Under the pieces are notes generated by a model. It worked only from the letters and a program-made list of their open reading frames with translations. It made no database searches and was not told the DNA's origin. From contig JAFKAC010000004.1 in the NCBI GenBank assembly GCA_025766275.1, positions 1,984,001 to 2,048,000 on the forward strand: a stretch of DNA of 64,000 nucleotides, read 5' to 3'. This stretch comes from Lactarius indigo (lineage: Eukaryota; Basidiomycota; Agaricomycetes; Russulales; Russulaceae). Of the stretch, positions 1-11,728 are shown piece after piece. Every line of letters starts with the position of its first letter. Position 1 is the first letter of the stretch. The translations under genes were made by a program, and so were the position numbers.

Positions 1-361
1 CACCTCGGCGACTCTGGCTTTGTCTTCTACAGGCCCGCCTACCGCTACCCAATACGGCGCCCACTCTCCGGCCCTAGCTCCACCAAACTTGGCGTCCCGG
101 ACACCAGTTTCGTCGCATCAGACTCCCACTCTCACTGACGCGCCTTTAACGCCGAGTGAGCCCCAGCTCCAGGATGCTACTACCAGAAGCGCTGCTGCTT
201 CGCACCTGACTTCCGCTCCGAATCGTGACGTCGCCGTGAGGATAAGGGCCACGGACCATGCACCCTCTGTTGGCAGTAATGCTCTTATGAATGACGCGGA
301 TACTTCGGATCGGTCCACACCGGCTACCAATCCGCGCAGTCGGGGTAGTAGGCTGTCCTGA
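1..361 (+). CDS. 3' end of an unrecognised Ser/Thr/Pro-rich protein (partial)
   Basis: The frame ending at the TGA at 359-361 is open back to the window edge. It encodes a low-complexity, Ser/Thr/Pro/Ala-rich segment of about 113 residues. A pyrimidine-rich tract ending in ACAG at about 29-32 could be an intron acceptor, so the gene probably enters from the left. I recognise no domain. Disordered tails like this are common at fungal protein ends, but a chance open frame in GC-rich DNA cannot be excluded. Confidence 0.3.
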   Translation, partial: TSATLALSSTGPPTATQYGAHSPALAPPNLASRTPVSSHQTPTLTDAPLTPSEPQLQDATTRSAAASHLTSAPNRDVAVRIRATDHAPSVGSNALMNDADTSDRSTPATNPRSRGSRLS

Positions 362-1005
362 CAACGCTGGCATGGTGTTGGATTCGTCAACTGCTCGGGT
401 ACGTGACCCGAAATGTTGACAGTGTGATCTGCGTAATACCCTAGGTCCGGGCACTTCGGACATCTCACATTTCTTGTCCAATTACTGTGAAGCTAGATGT
501 ACAGTCTAGTTCCATTTCTTAACGAGTTCCGAGCTTTTTTAGAGCAAAAAATCTTGTTGTGTTGAATGGTAAACCAAATGTCTGAAAGATTCTTCACATG
601 GCGAACAACGATACAAGTATTTATTTGGTCCTGCTAGCTAGATAGCAATGTGTGCACTAAACAGGCCCTGATACTCACCTAGCCTGTTGCTGGAGCAAGC
701 AGTGAAAAAGAATAAGTCTCGATTTCAGAGAAGCCTGACGGAAAGACTACGGAAAGTAAACCCGGCCACCGGCCCCGCGGTTCGGGATTCCGGTCCTGCA
801 CTACGGCGGAAGGATCCGCCTGCCGCGGACAGGCACTAACAAAGATCAGCAATCTTTGAGGGGTACTCCACGAGAAGTCGAAGCGCCACGAAGGGGCATG
901 GGTTTGCGACATCCTATCAGAAAATAAAATAAAAATTGTGATGTCCCGCGATGACTAGATACAGAACACCACAATCTAGCTGGCCCAATGATAACAACCC
1001 CCGTC
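362..1005. other. Intergenic, nothing recognised
   Basis: Downstream flank of the partial left gene and 3' flank of the NFX1-like gene, which ends at 1006. Only short overlapping frames on the minus strand, with no recognisable motif. Confidence 0.5.
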
Positions 1006-4000
1006 CTAAACGTCATCGTCCTCCCAGTTATCGGGAACGGCCTCGCTACTACTAGGTACCGTAGTTGCGACAACAGCTATTGGCTGCGAAGGCACCGGAA
1101 GTGGCGTTGCAGAGCGGGATGTTCCCGGGGTGGCCCATGAAGAGGCGCCGCTAGCAGGTTGCTGCGAGGGAGTAGTGGAGCGGGGTGTGTTGGGGCCCGT
1201 CCATGCTGAGAGATTACTTGGAGCCTGAGGCGCCGGCGCGAGAACTGAATTCCAGCCCCTGCTGACTTTCGACAGACCAGAGCCCGCAGGAGTTGGGATG
1301 GGAAGAGTAGCACGAGTGGGCGCTCGCAGATCGGCGAGCTTTCCGAGTGTGCTGCTCGTTGCAACGGATTGTGAGAGGATATTCGTGGGGATGCGTGTGT
1401 CGATTCGGCGGATCAGCTGAACGCTGCGATGGGGCTCCCGATCGACCATCTGCGAGTCCATCCGGTAAACGGCGGCAAGCTTGATAAAAAAAAGGTTGGT
1501 GCTCAGAACCAGATCCTCCGCATGTCGAGCTGAGACTCACATCATGGACGAACTTGCGTTTAGACTCGGGCATGGAAGGTAGAACATGCACCTTTTTGTC
1601 GGACGTCACGAACCTACATTCCCAGACGTGTCCACGTCAGGCGTAGCCAAATATAATGACGAAGAAAGACGCACTCAGTAAAGGTCTTTTCGACCAGCTC
1701 AACAAATTTTACGTTGGGCTTAGCAAAAGCGACTAGGTCATCCGAGTACACAACTTGGCGCGAGTTGGCCTTGTGCTGGTCGGGATTGATGCCAAGCGCC
1801 TCTGCGAGACGAGCGTTGCGCTTCGCGATCTCGCACTCGTTCGTGCACCGTGGTACAAGAGTAGCCTCTCGCCCAGCTGGGCTTGTGGCGCTGCGTCCGC
1901 ATAGGACGGACTGCTGAATGCGTCCACACGGACAATTAACGGTAATCGCTGCAGTGCATGGTTCAACCTCTGGGCAAATGGACGGAGCGTGACAAGGTTG
2001 CGTGCAGGGGTGCTGGGCCGGAAGACTGTAGCATCGATATTACACCATGGTTGAGTCATGACGGAACGGTGATGGATCAAACACGTACCAATGTTTGCGT
2101 GGTTTCCCGCAGATTGTCGTGCATTGTGCACACGCGTCACCGTGACAAAGTTGTTCGCATCGATGGAACCCACATCCAAGGGGCCGCCCGCACGGCTTGC
2201 CACACGAAACCTTCTCCGAAGAACACCGGATATTTCCAACCATCGTTTTTCCGCACGCACAAAGCTTTTCTGTGAGATATACGCACGGGGGACACGGCGT
2301 TGAGTCTTCATGGCACAGATGGGGTGCCTTTGGGTGTCCACATAATGGATCAGGCCGAGCGCACGGGTAAGAGCATTGTATCTGCGTCCCGCAAGGGACA
2401 GGAGGTTCCAGTACAGTCCGTCCGCAGTGACAAATCAGCTGCAGAAGACGTGAGTGTATGAACCCACAAGATGAAACCGTAGACATACCTCCTCGAACGA
2501 GCTCTGGAAGCATGGCGGACATGGTCCCCTATGGTCTCGCTCCTCGCAATGGTGGTTCCCACAGCTCAACATTCGTCCGCATACGACGTCGCACTGATGC
2601 CAACCGTCTACGTCCACGACCTCCGAACCAATGTTGTTAGTTGCGGCCTTCTTCTTGCCCTTTCCGATAGGGTTTGCAAGATTTGCAAGCGGGCAGCACA
2701 AACGGGTGCAGGTGTGGTGGCCACATGCGCGCAGCGAACCACAGGGCTTGTTACACAGAAAAGTGGTTGAGTCCGCCTCAGCTTGCGTTGTGCTGCAAGT
2801 GAGGGCGCGCGTTGTGGAACCGCAACGGCACGGTCGTACAACGGCGACGGTACATGGGGGGCACGGGCCAGTATGGCAGGTCGCACTGCAGAAATGTGTA
2901 CAACCATCGAGCAGTTTCCCACATGGTGATGTGCATGTTGGGACAGGATCTGTACAGGCCGAGCGGATGAGCTTCGCGTTCCTGGAGAAATAATGGTGAG
3001 TGGCTGGGTCAGTGAGCGACCGTTTGCCACATGGACAGCGAGTAACGGCAAGAGGTGAAAAAGGACACTCGGGGGGCACAAGCGATGGTGGATGGCACGT
3101 CTTAGGGCATTTGTGGATACCACAGTCAAAAAGCCTGACGATAGGTTAAAGGCGTGCGACAATGGGAACTGTAACAGATGACAGACCTCTCGCACACATT
3201 TCCGCAGTCAAACCTCCCAATCCACGACTCCTCACCATGCGAACCGAGGAAGTTACATTCCTTATCGTCGCCTTCACCACAAGCAAGTTGCTTTCTCTCC
3301 TTGCCACACCAGCACCTCGCCAAATCAGTTATGAGGCACGGATTGCATTCGCCGTCATGGCAAATGTCTTGGCAGACATGATTTTGACAAGACAGAGTAT
3401 TCCCGCACTTATGGCCGCAATGACCGATTGGCAAGAAGGACGCCTCTACCGCCACTCGTAGGGTTAGCACGAGAGCATACAAGTGCAATAGTATCCTTGC
3501 CGCAGTGACAAGGATTCTGGATAGTGATCTTGCATGGAGGACATGGCCCAGGATGGCAAGGTAATGGGCAAGGGTGTCCACAAACTCGAGCGCGCGTACA
3601 TAGATTTCCACAAGAGTGAGGAGTTGCTAATCGCGGGGGTTTGGGGTCTTGGGTCGAACCACAAAAGCACCTACATGACTTGATAAGTGCGCATATATCC
3701 ATTCGTTATGACCACAACTTACCAATATTTACGTGGGACGATTTCACGCTTCGATTGGCACCCAGGGCACCTCCATTCGCCCTTTCTTTCTTCTCCACGT
3801 GCTCTCCAGGCATCTTCTGTATCTTTCACACTTTTCTCTGCCCATGGCTTAATACATTTGAGATGGAAAGTGTTCCAACATGACTGCGCGTCTTTCTCTT
3901 CCTTGGGAGAGCAGGACCACGAAGGATGCCCTGGAAGTATAGGGTTGAAGCATATCATACATTCTGGGAACGGCGGGCTTGAGAGCGCGAATGTGAGTAT

Positions 4001-4565
4001 TGAGGTGAGGTCATCTCCTGGTGGCGCTCGAGTACGCCTGCGTGAAGAGTTCCCTCCACTGGATTGCGCAGGTGCGTCCGCCTTTCTGGTGGCGCTCGCA
4101 GCGGGCTCGCTTAGAGCCGGGTTGAATCGGGCCGCCCGCCGCCTCTGTCCTGCTCCAGGAGTCGCTCGGTCTTGGGCTTGGGAGTTGGCAGGCCTGCCTC
4201 TAGCTGTATGAGGGGTACGACGGTGGTGGTCACTTGGTTGAGGGTGAGTAGATGCAGGTGGAGATTCTGGTCGAGCGGATTGGGGATGAAGAGATGTCGC
4301 ATCTAGTTCAGAGTTGACTGTGGTGGGCAAGACCAATAATCGCTTGTTCCTACCTGGCCCTCGGGAGTTATTCCGCCAGTCTCTGACCTGCGTTCTGTCG
4401 CGGTCGGCGCATATCATTTCTACTGGAGAAGTCACTGGCACCGCCAGGATTGAGAGCCCTCTGACCACGATTACGTCGAGATTCTGGTGTCTCTTTTCTT
4501 TCAGACAGATGGTTCGTGGTGGTGGTCGCATCGGGGGGAGGTTGAGTAGAGGGGGAAGATGACAT
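1006..4565 (-). CDS. NFX1/FAP1-type RING and NF-X1 zinc-finger, R3H-domain protein
   Basis: Predicted nuclear nucleic-acid-binding regulator of the NFX1 / yeast FAP1 family. Splicing gives complement(join(1006..1479,1541..1613,1675..2025,2089..2438,2489..3134,3187..3670,3723..4317,4388..4565)), about 1050 aa. After a Ser/Arg-rich N-terminus comes a RING-CH-like finger (ECMICFNPILPG, then a Cys-rich end WRCPGCQ). Many NF-X1 fingers follow (for example GHPCPLPCHPGPCPPC and CGNHHCEERDHRGPCPPC). The C-terminal R3H region contains MPESKRKFVHD, and the protein ends in an acidic NWEDDDV tail. Introns are 50-70 nt with canonical ends. The exon total is 3151 nt, one more than a multiple of three: between about 3440 and 3475 the frame shifts by one inside a finger. 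A 25-nt GT-AG intron there would restore it but is implausibly short, so an indel is likelier. The gene is divergent from the TFIIA subunit. Confidence 0.9.
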
Positions 4566-4803
4566 AGTTGCAGCCTAAGCAAGACGAGGACTATCCATCT
4601 CATACTTAAGCTCATCTTAATATGGTGCTGACTAATCGCCTCGCTCGAGTCACGTCGAGTCACCTGTCACGCCACGCCACAACTTTCAACGAGCACAGCC
4701 GTTGCCATCGCATACGGCAAGCCATCGTGACCGGACCTTGCAAGGCGTCAACCACTACTGTCTGCACACTGGTCTTATCTCCCCTTCAGGCCGTACTTGA
4801 GTC
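4566..4803. promoter_or_regulatory. Shared divergent promoter region, NFX1-like and TFIIA small subunit
   Basis: Only 238 bp separate the two divergent start codons, so both genes must take core promoter elements from this stretch. No clear TATA box was identified. An out-of-frame ATG at 4622 opens a frame running into the TFIIA gene, but the family start is the ATG at 4804. Confidence 0.6.
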
Positions 4804-5299
4804 ATGGCGTCTGCTTATTACGAGTTCTATCGTGGTTCCTCGTAGGTCTTTCTTGTTCGTCTCCCCCATGTCGTTGAAGTATGCTGTAAACTATAGCATC
4901 GGGATGGCCCTCACCGACTCGCTCGACGAGCTTATCACCAGCGGTGCTATCACCCCTCAGCTTGCAATGAAAGTTTTGCAGCAGGTGCCCACGACTGACC
5001 TGCATTTTGAACGTCATCAGTATAACATCCCCTTGTAGTTTGACAAGTCGCTCGCAGACACTATGGTCAAGCAAGTTAAGACCAAAACCACTTTAAAGGC
5101 ATGCCATCATTGTGCCTTTTGTACGCGTGCTCATATTGGACAGGGTCATCTCCATACCTACCGACTATGTGACGACGTGTGGACATTCCTTGTGAAGGAC
5201 GCATCCTTCAAGATGGAATCCAACGAAATGATAACGGCCCCCAAGATAAAAATAATTGCATGTAAGAACGGAGACGTTATTGAGGCTGGAAAGAAATAG
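4804..5299 (+). CDS. TOA2: Transcription initiation factor IIA small (gamma) subunit
   Basis: Small subunit of TFIIA, which stabilises TBP on the TATA box during RNA polymerase II initiation. join(4804..4841,4897..4984,5039..5098,5144..5299) gives 113 aa, normal for the family (about 110-120). The start [19 protein letters not shown] matches the conserved four-helix N-terminus, and the middle [17 protein letters not shown] matches the beta-barrel half. The reading frame is intact. Introns are 55, 54 and 45 nt. The third has a GC donor (AAG then GCATGC) and an ordinary AG acceptor, required to join LK to GHLHTYR. The start was chosen by family alignment; the ATG at 4622 lies upstream in a different frame. 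Confidence 0.95.
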
Positions 5300-5825
5300 A
5301 ACACGGGTGCACTCGGAGCACGCCGGGATACACCCTCCAGCATTGGTTGTGGCTGGGCAGCCAGTGTCTTATCAATCCGCAAAGCCAGACTGTAATACAG
5401 TATATTCCATTTATTCGAGAACAATCTTCCCGTCCATCACCTTGCTCTGCTCTGTCCATTGTACATGTACATACCATTCAACCTTGTTGTCGCTGTCATA
5501 TCGGCGCTTACCTTGGTCCGGGTGTCTTCAAAAATCAAAAGAAAAATTATAATCGAGGCGAGACCGGGAATTGTGGCACGTTCCTTGACGACAGACAGAC
5601 AGCCTAACCGCAATTGTGGCATGAGATCGGAAATACTTTTTTAAAAAGCGGGGGACCCAAGGGTACACAGACTCAGAGGAGGGAGACAAGGCCCCCTGCC
5701 GCGGGAAAACTCAACAAAGGTCATCTGCCCCTGACTACTTCAGGGCTGCTCCTTCCTCAAGGCCTCTCTCCTGCCTTCTTTCTTGATACCCCTTGCCCAT
5801 CCAAACTTTCTTTCATCCCACCATC
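5300..5825. other. Intergenic between TFIIA subunit and F-box gene
   Basis: No convincing gene. Pyrimidine-rich sequence at about 5745-5825 just before the F-box start is typical of a fungal 5' leader. Confidence 0.5.
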
Positions 5826-8246
5826 ATGTCCTTTCAGCCATTTTCGTCTGAACCGCCCACCGCCGCCTCCCTCGCAGATGCTCGTCGTCTTTTAGATGAG
5901 AGCAACGCTTCTCTCGACGACCTCGACAGCAAGATCGAAGCCGCCGAGGCTCAACTGGCTCAGATCGTGGCGGAATCACGCTGTGTCATTAAGCAGCTCC
6001 AGTGTGAGCGTGAAGCGCTAGAAGACAAGATCGCCCGCGCCCTCGCCTACATGTCACCCATCCGGAGGCTCCCCAACGAACTCTTGCGCCACATCTTCAT
6101 CATGAATTTCGACGAGTATCCTTGTTGCGCTTGGATCCTCTCATCCGTCTGCTCCCAGTGGAGGCGTCTAGCATTGTCGATGCCGAGGCTATGGTCAAAG
6201 GTGTGCTACCCTTCGCAGTGTACCTTTTTCTTCGTGGGAGCTTCGTAGGCCAAGCTTGGGCATCTCTAGAAATCTCCGCTTGTTTCCCTACTGAGCCTAT
6301 CCGTTCTATTCGCGTTATCGCATGCCTGGACCGCCGAGCGCTCCTCCCAGGTCCCACAATCATCTTCCCTTGGTTGAACATTCATTTGCCATCCGAGCGG
6401 TCGAGTGCTCCATTTCTTTTGTGCACCGACTTGCCAGAAGTTGGCGAATGGGCCATCGATTGCGAGAGCAGAACAGTGACTTGGCTCCGTCTTGGATTGC
6501 CTTGCACATAGTCGTTCTGCCTCTTTCGCCACAACTTCTGTCCCGATGCAGTAACGCCACGTCCGTGACCACGCGCACAGCGTGTTTGTCTCGTGTTTCT
6601 GGCCGTGCACCAGGTTCCTCTTCGGGGAAACTTGCATCTCCTACTTCCACCTCATGTTTTCGGCGTGCTTCCCTCCGACTGCCCGCAGATTCTCCGTTGC
6701 TAACTGTTCTGTCTTATAGATACGTCTCGTCACAACTCCGAACGCGTCTGCGGATACCATCCGACTATGGCTGGAACGTTCCGGCAGCCGCATTCCCCTC
6801 GACGTTGAGATCTTCCTGCACGTACCAGACGCCGCGGCCAGCACCCCGCTCCCGCGGTTACGTACACGGTCGTCCCCCCAGTGGCCCACTTTCCTGTCGA
6901 ATAATGCGACCACGACCACCCATTATGTGCAGATTCAAGCCTCACAACCCACCACTTCCATTCAAATTGTCCCGTCGACACCACCCATTGTTCTTCCTCA
7001 TTCCCCGCCACACTATGATTGGCCTGGTAGTCTAACTCCGCCGCCCCCGCCGCCCCCGCTCCCGTCGGCCGTGACAACAACCAGCCAATCGAGGGCGAGC
7101 TCCCATTGGGGTCACATTGCCATCTACTATCTAGTTGAGCAAATGCACAGATGGGAACGATTTGTCTTCCGATTCGACAGACAGTTCCCCTCATGGCAAG
7201 CCCTCAAATCAGTCTCTGGTGCGTCTCTCCCGGCGGTCTGACCTGTCATATTGATATCGATGAATACGTGGCACCGAAGGACCCGCCCCACTGTTGAAAG
7301 AATTCGAAGTTTCTTGCGCTGAACCGATGTACCACGGCGAATGGCCATGGCTTCCAAGTGCCAACCCAAATACGGAAGTTGTTCTCCCAAAACTCGAGAC
7401 GGTTACCCTGCAATATGCGCCGTTCAAATGGTCGTCACCGATGCTGAGGATGAATTTACGAACGTTGAACCTCAGGACGGTACCCACTACGAGCATTCCC
7501 ATCGACCGCGTTCTGCATATTGTCTCGAATAACAAAACGCTCGAGGACTTGTCGCTGCACGTCACCACGGTGCTTAATCCCGTTTTGCCGTTGTCACAAA
7601 CCACACTCCCCGAACTGAAGACGCTCAGCGTCGGAGGACACTACCTCATGGCCTCTCTCGTCGACTCTCTTGTCGCGCCCTGGCCTCTGCAGCCTCACAC
7701 TAAACATCGACGCACGGGATCCGATCGATGACAGTATATCGAACCTCGTCACGCGATCGAGTCATCCGGCGATCCATTCGCTCTCGATTGCATACGGTTC
7801 GAACGGGCCACCATTTTACGGCGGGACTGATCGCTTCTTGGGGGTTTTTGAATGACCTCAACCACCTGCGAACGCTGCAAGTCGGTGGAACTCCCCTCGA
7901 TCCGCTTTTTACAATGCTCGGAGCGCCAGAAGAGGACGTCCTTGGAGTCATGTGTCCATTCCTCGAACACCTAGCTCTGCGCGGGTGTCCCGCACATTCT
8001 GATGGGGTCACGAAACTGGTTCAAATGGTTGATACACGTAACCCCGAGAGCGCACCACCAACAGCTCCGACAACCGGACTTGGTGGGAGTGCGACGCCAG
8101 TGAAAATGCGGCGGTTGGAAATGTACGAGTGCACAGTGTTGGGACAGGACGTCGTAGCATGGCTGAAGAGCCGCATTGATGACGTTGTGTGTGTTGACCC
8201 CCCGTTTGAACGGTGCGAATATTCTGTTGTATGTCATTGGCCATGA
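5826..8246 (+). CDS. F-box protein with LRR-like C-terminus
   Basis: Substrate-recognition subunit of an SCF ubiquitin ligase by family. Exons 5826..6200, 6720..7218 and 7280..8246. The N-terminus has a coiled-coil-like segment (about residues 20-70), then the F-box (PIRRLPNELLRHIFIMNF, with SVCSQWRRLALSMPRLWSK). After a long 519-nt intron comes the common fungal continuation, IRLVTTPNASADTIRLWLER. The C-terminal half has repeated Leu-rich strands (LPKLETVTLQ, LNLRTVP, LEDLSLHV, LKTLSVGGHY, LEHLALRGC). The exon total of 1841 nt is two over a multiple of three, and the frame slips by +1 near 7671 and again in a G5 run near 7839-7843. Either these are assembly errors or the gene is broken. The target protein cannot be told. 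Such genes are highly expanded in agaricomycetes. Confidence 0.75.
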
Positions 8247-9505
8247 ATGAGGTATTGACTGTGTCCTGTCGGCTGCTTTTCATATGTAGGGCTCCCCACA
8301 GTCCTACTTATGCTTATTTATGAGCGATTGACATCCACGATGTTGATGGGTATGCGCCTTTGTACTATAGCAGTCTTGATTTTTGAGTGGGTCTGGTACT
8401 TTGTAGCACTTTTACCAACTTGGGCTTCTGCCCTCGTCGTATCTTGTATTTTCTAAAGTCTATAATTATTGTTTTTTTTTTGTTTGGTCATTCTCAGTAC
8501 GCTGTTTGCTCGGATAGATAGCTATCCCTACTTAAGCCAACTTCCCTATGAGAAAACCCGCCAAGCCAATGACGACGATGGTGGTGGCGGCGGCACCATC
8601 AACCCGGACGGAAGAGATGGGCGGCCCAAGTCATAATCAGTTGCGTGTTTCGTTTGAACGATTTATGCTTCTCTTTCTCGTTCGAGCATATAGAGCGGAG
8701 TATTTGTCATTACCGTTGAATGCTTGGTGTTTCGTGGCGTATATGCGCAGTGCGGGACCATCATAACCGAAGCACTCTTTCGTGTTCTAGTGCCACCAAG
8801 CAACTTGCCAAGCCCCGTAAGCCAAGCCCTCTATCATGATCTAACGGCACGCACCCGGTACTACGGGTATCCCCCATCCTCAGTCAGGTGCTTTCTACAT
8901 CGCAGTAACTCACAAGCAAAGGGCCAAAGGCAGAGCATTGGCAAAGACCGATGGGTCAGGGGTGGAGTGATGTCTCGATAAGGGTTGTAGTTGCCGTGAG
9001 TAGTACTGATAAGAGTAAGCGCGCGGCCTGATGAAGGAAGCAGAAATCCCCGCACAACGGTCGAGCGGAAAGCTACTGTAAAAGGCTTGCCAAGAGCTGC
9101 GTAGTAAGAAAGGTTGACGTTTGGTTGCCACTAGTATGCTTCCCGGGGTGTCAGCAAGATTCTGAATTGTGCGCTCCCATCTCGTGGGTGAGTGAGTTGT
9201 AATTGTTGGGGCACGTTCGATACGGAATAGCCGCATATAGGCACTTTGCAAGCGGCGAATGTTTTCCTGGAACACTAACACAGTCACCTGCACCTGTAAT
9301 CATTTGCCGTGTGCCGGTCTGCCCAGCGCCGTGATTCGCGTCGGTATCGTGACTAAGTCGGGCGGGCAAGTTATATATCACCATGCAAGTTTCTCTGCAC
9401 TGCCCTCTTTCACCTCCCGTCACCAATTCTCCCCCTTTGTTCGTTCCTTCTACTGTAACTCCTCATATCTATCCGCACTAACTCCCCTCTCCCCTCCCAT
9501 TCACT
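8247..9505. other. Intergenic, nothing recognised
   Basis: About 1.26 kb with only short frames on both strands. A T-rich tract at 8471-8482 follows the F-box gene. CT-rich sequence at about 9400-9500 precedes the kinase start and probably belongs to its promoter or leader. Confidence 0.5.
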
Positions 9506-11728
9506 ATGCTCCATGACGGCTCTGCCATCTCCGAGGGATTCTCACTGGAAACCCCCAGACCCTCGTACTCTCAACCGTCCTCCTTGTCTGCCTCCAACAT
9601 GACCCTAACTGGTTTCCCGAAACCTTCCTTTGTCGAGTGGGACTGGGATCTAGAGCAAGCGGACAGAAAGCGTGAGGCCAAGGCCGACTCCGCTGTCCAT
9701 GGGGTCCCAGCCATTCCTAGTCGACCGTAACCTCCTGAGAGACGTGATCAGGGAAAAGTTGGGGTGTCGGGTGTGCAGAATCACATTTCTGAACTCAGGT
9801 GCGTCACCTTGACGTTTCTTCCCTCAACCCAATGATAAAGGGCATGCTCCTGGTATCATAGGCACGTTTCATAAAGTGCGTTCATTATCGCGTTTCGTTT
9901 ATCCATCAACGGTGGCGCTTATTGTTCCCGTAAGGCCTACTCCGTCACATTAGGCGATGGCCGTGTCGTCATAGCGCGTGTTGCGCGCCGGTTCATGCCA
10001 CGACTGAAGACAGAATCTGAAGTTGCAACGATGGAATACATCCGCACGTACACCTCGATCCCTGTCCCGACTGTGTATTTCTACGACTCTAACCCATATA
10101 ACCGGCTCGGGGGCGAGTATATCATTATGTCAAAGGTCGGTACATATCATTATCTCTTCATTACTATCGTGTGATCTAACCAACCTCGATCAAAGGCTGA
10201 GGGTATTCCTCTATCCAACGTATACCAGTCCATGTCACATAAGAGTCTCATGGCCTTGCTCAATAATCTTGCTTCGATCATTATACCCCTACTTGCTCAT
10301 CGGTTTTCAAACATTGGCTCCTTGTATAGCGGCCCTCCGCTTACTCAACGTTCTGTCCCACGGACCGCGACCGCTTGGTCTCCCTCGATCGCCACCCCCA
10401 CCCCCGCCTCCGCATCCTTTAGTTTCACGTCTTCCCTAACTCCGACCACTGTAACATCCCCACACAAGTCATCTGGAGAGTTTCATGTCGGCCCTATCGT
10501 CTCCTGGCCGTTCTTCGGTTCGAATCGGGGTGACCTTACTCACCCAACGGAGATAGACCTTGGTCCATGGCCCAGTTCCCAAGGGTACCTTCAGGCCTGC
10601 GTTGAACGCGAGATCCGGGGTGTCATCCGTGAGAACGAGGGCAAGGCAGCTCCTCATCGCTTGCATCTCGACCCGGACGAGATCCAGGCCTCGCGGCATC
10701 ACCATTTGCAAGCCGTTCCTGGTGACCGTAGTGATGACAGCGACGAATGGGACATCGAGGAGAGCGAGGAAGAGTGGGATGGACCTGGTGATTTGATGTA
10801 TCGCGACTACCGGCGTCATCAACGGAGCACCTTCTTGGTCGCTCATATCAATCAGCGGGAGCAAAGTGTACGAGAAGAGATGAACAGATGGAAGCGCATG
10901 ATGGAGAGATTGATGACGCTCGCCGATAGTCCCCATGGGAAGCCCGAACAATTCGGCTTGGATCTGCACGACCTAAGCCTGGAGAACATCTTCGTTGATA
11001 GTAACGACCATTCCAAAATCGTGAGTCTTTCTTCTTGTTCCACTTTGCGATCGGCGTAACGACGTTTGCAGACGTGCGTTATCGATTGGGAGTCGACCAC
11101 CATTCGCCCGCTCTGGCAGTGCGCACATCTTCCTGCCTTCCTTCAGTCTAGCCCATTCCTGGCGCGACACTTCCGTGAAGCAGTAAAGCGTATCGCAGAC
11201 CGTTCTTCGCCAGTTCTGCAGCATATCGTAAGGTCACCACGTACCGACCTCCCGACTCTAGCGAATGAGTGGCTCCACTACGAAGCGGTCGGTGTGCACT
11301 TGCGGCACGCTCATCGGTGTGCCGAGTGGGACGGATGGGAGGAGGGCCTCGTCGAAAGCATACTTGGACCAGAAGACCAAGACGAGGATTGGGTGAGAGA
11401 GGCGCGCAGAATCGCCCTCACCACGGGGCCAGGCAGCGACGCCGAAGAAGACGTGGGCGATGCGTGTCCGAGCGTCGACGAGGTCCTTAAGCCACATGGT
11501 GTACGGCGGAAGCGTCAGGCTGTCTCGCGTGTCACGGCTGAGGCGAAGGAACGCGAGCGCTTGCTTGCGACCACGGGTGACGAGTGTGGGGGGCGAGGAG
11601 GTGAGCTCGGGCGCAGGCTCGAGGCTTTACTTAGTATTGACGAAGATGGCGACGGAACTGTGCACCGCGCTCGAATTTCCGCGTGGGGGTCTGGGCACGA
11701 GTCGGAATATGAAGCTGAAGCGGAGTGA
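9506..11728 (+). CDS. Aminoglycoside-phosphotransferase-fold (APH) kinase-like protein
   Basis: Small-molecule kinase fold of the APH/choline-kinase group expanded in agaricomycetes; substrate unknown. Exons 9506..9798, 9862..9875, 9935..10135, 10196..11020 and 11072..11728. The N-lobe contains FLVDRNLLRDVIREKLG, GTFHKAYSVTLGDGR and VIARVARRF (the Arg aligns with the usual nucleotide-binding Lys region), then GGEYIIMSKAEGIPLSN (hinge). The catalytic loop is LDLHDLSLENIFVD and the metal-binding motif is CVIDWES. A long Ser/Pro-rich and acidic insert (about residues 200-330) splits the C-lobe. A 14-nt exon, 9862..9875, is needed to encode TFHK. The exon total of 1990 nt is one over a multiple of three: the frame slips +1 at the GGGG near 9700-9703. 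Alternatively translation starts at the ATG at 9699. Confidence 0.75.

Noticed and set aside
3446..3471. A 25-nt GT-AG intron in the NFX1-like gene that would restore the frame
   Set aside because: It contains a GCTAAC branch-like motif, but 25 nt is too short for the spliceosome and every other intron in the gene is 50-70 nt. A one-base insertion explains the shift equally well and fits the other genes.
6122..6511. Separate small gene inside the F-box intron
   Set aside because: The frame has no recognisable domain or independent start context, and the flanking F-box exons splice cleanly around it.
10500..10530. tRNA B-box-like GGTTCGAATC
   Set aside because: It lies inside the kinase coding exon and no cloverleaf or A-box fits around it.
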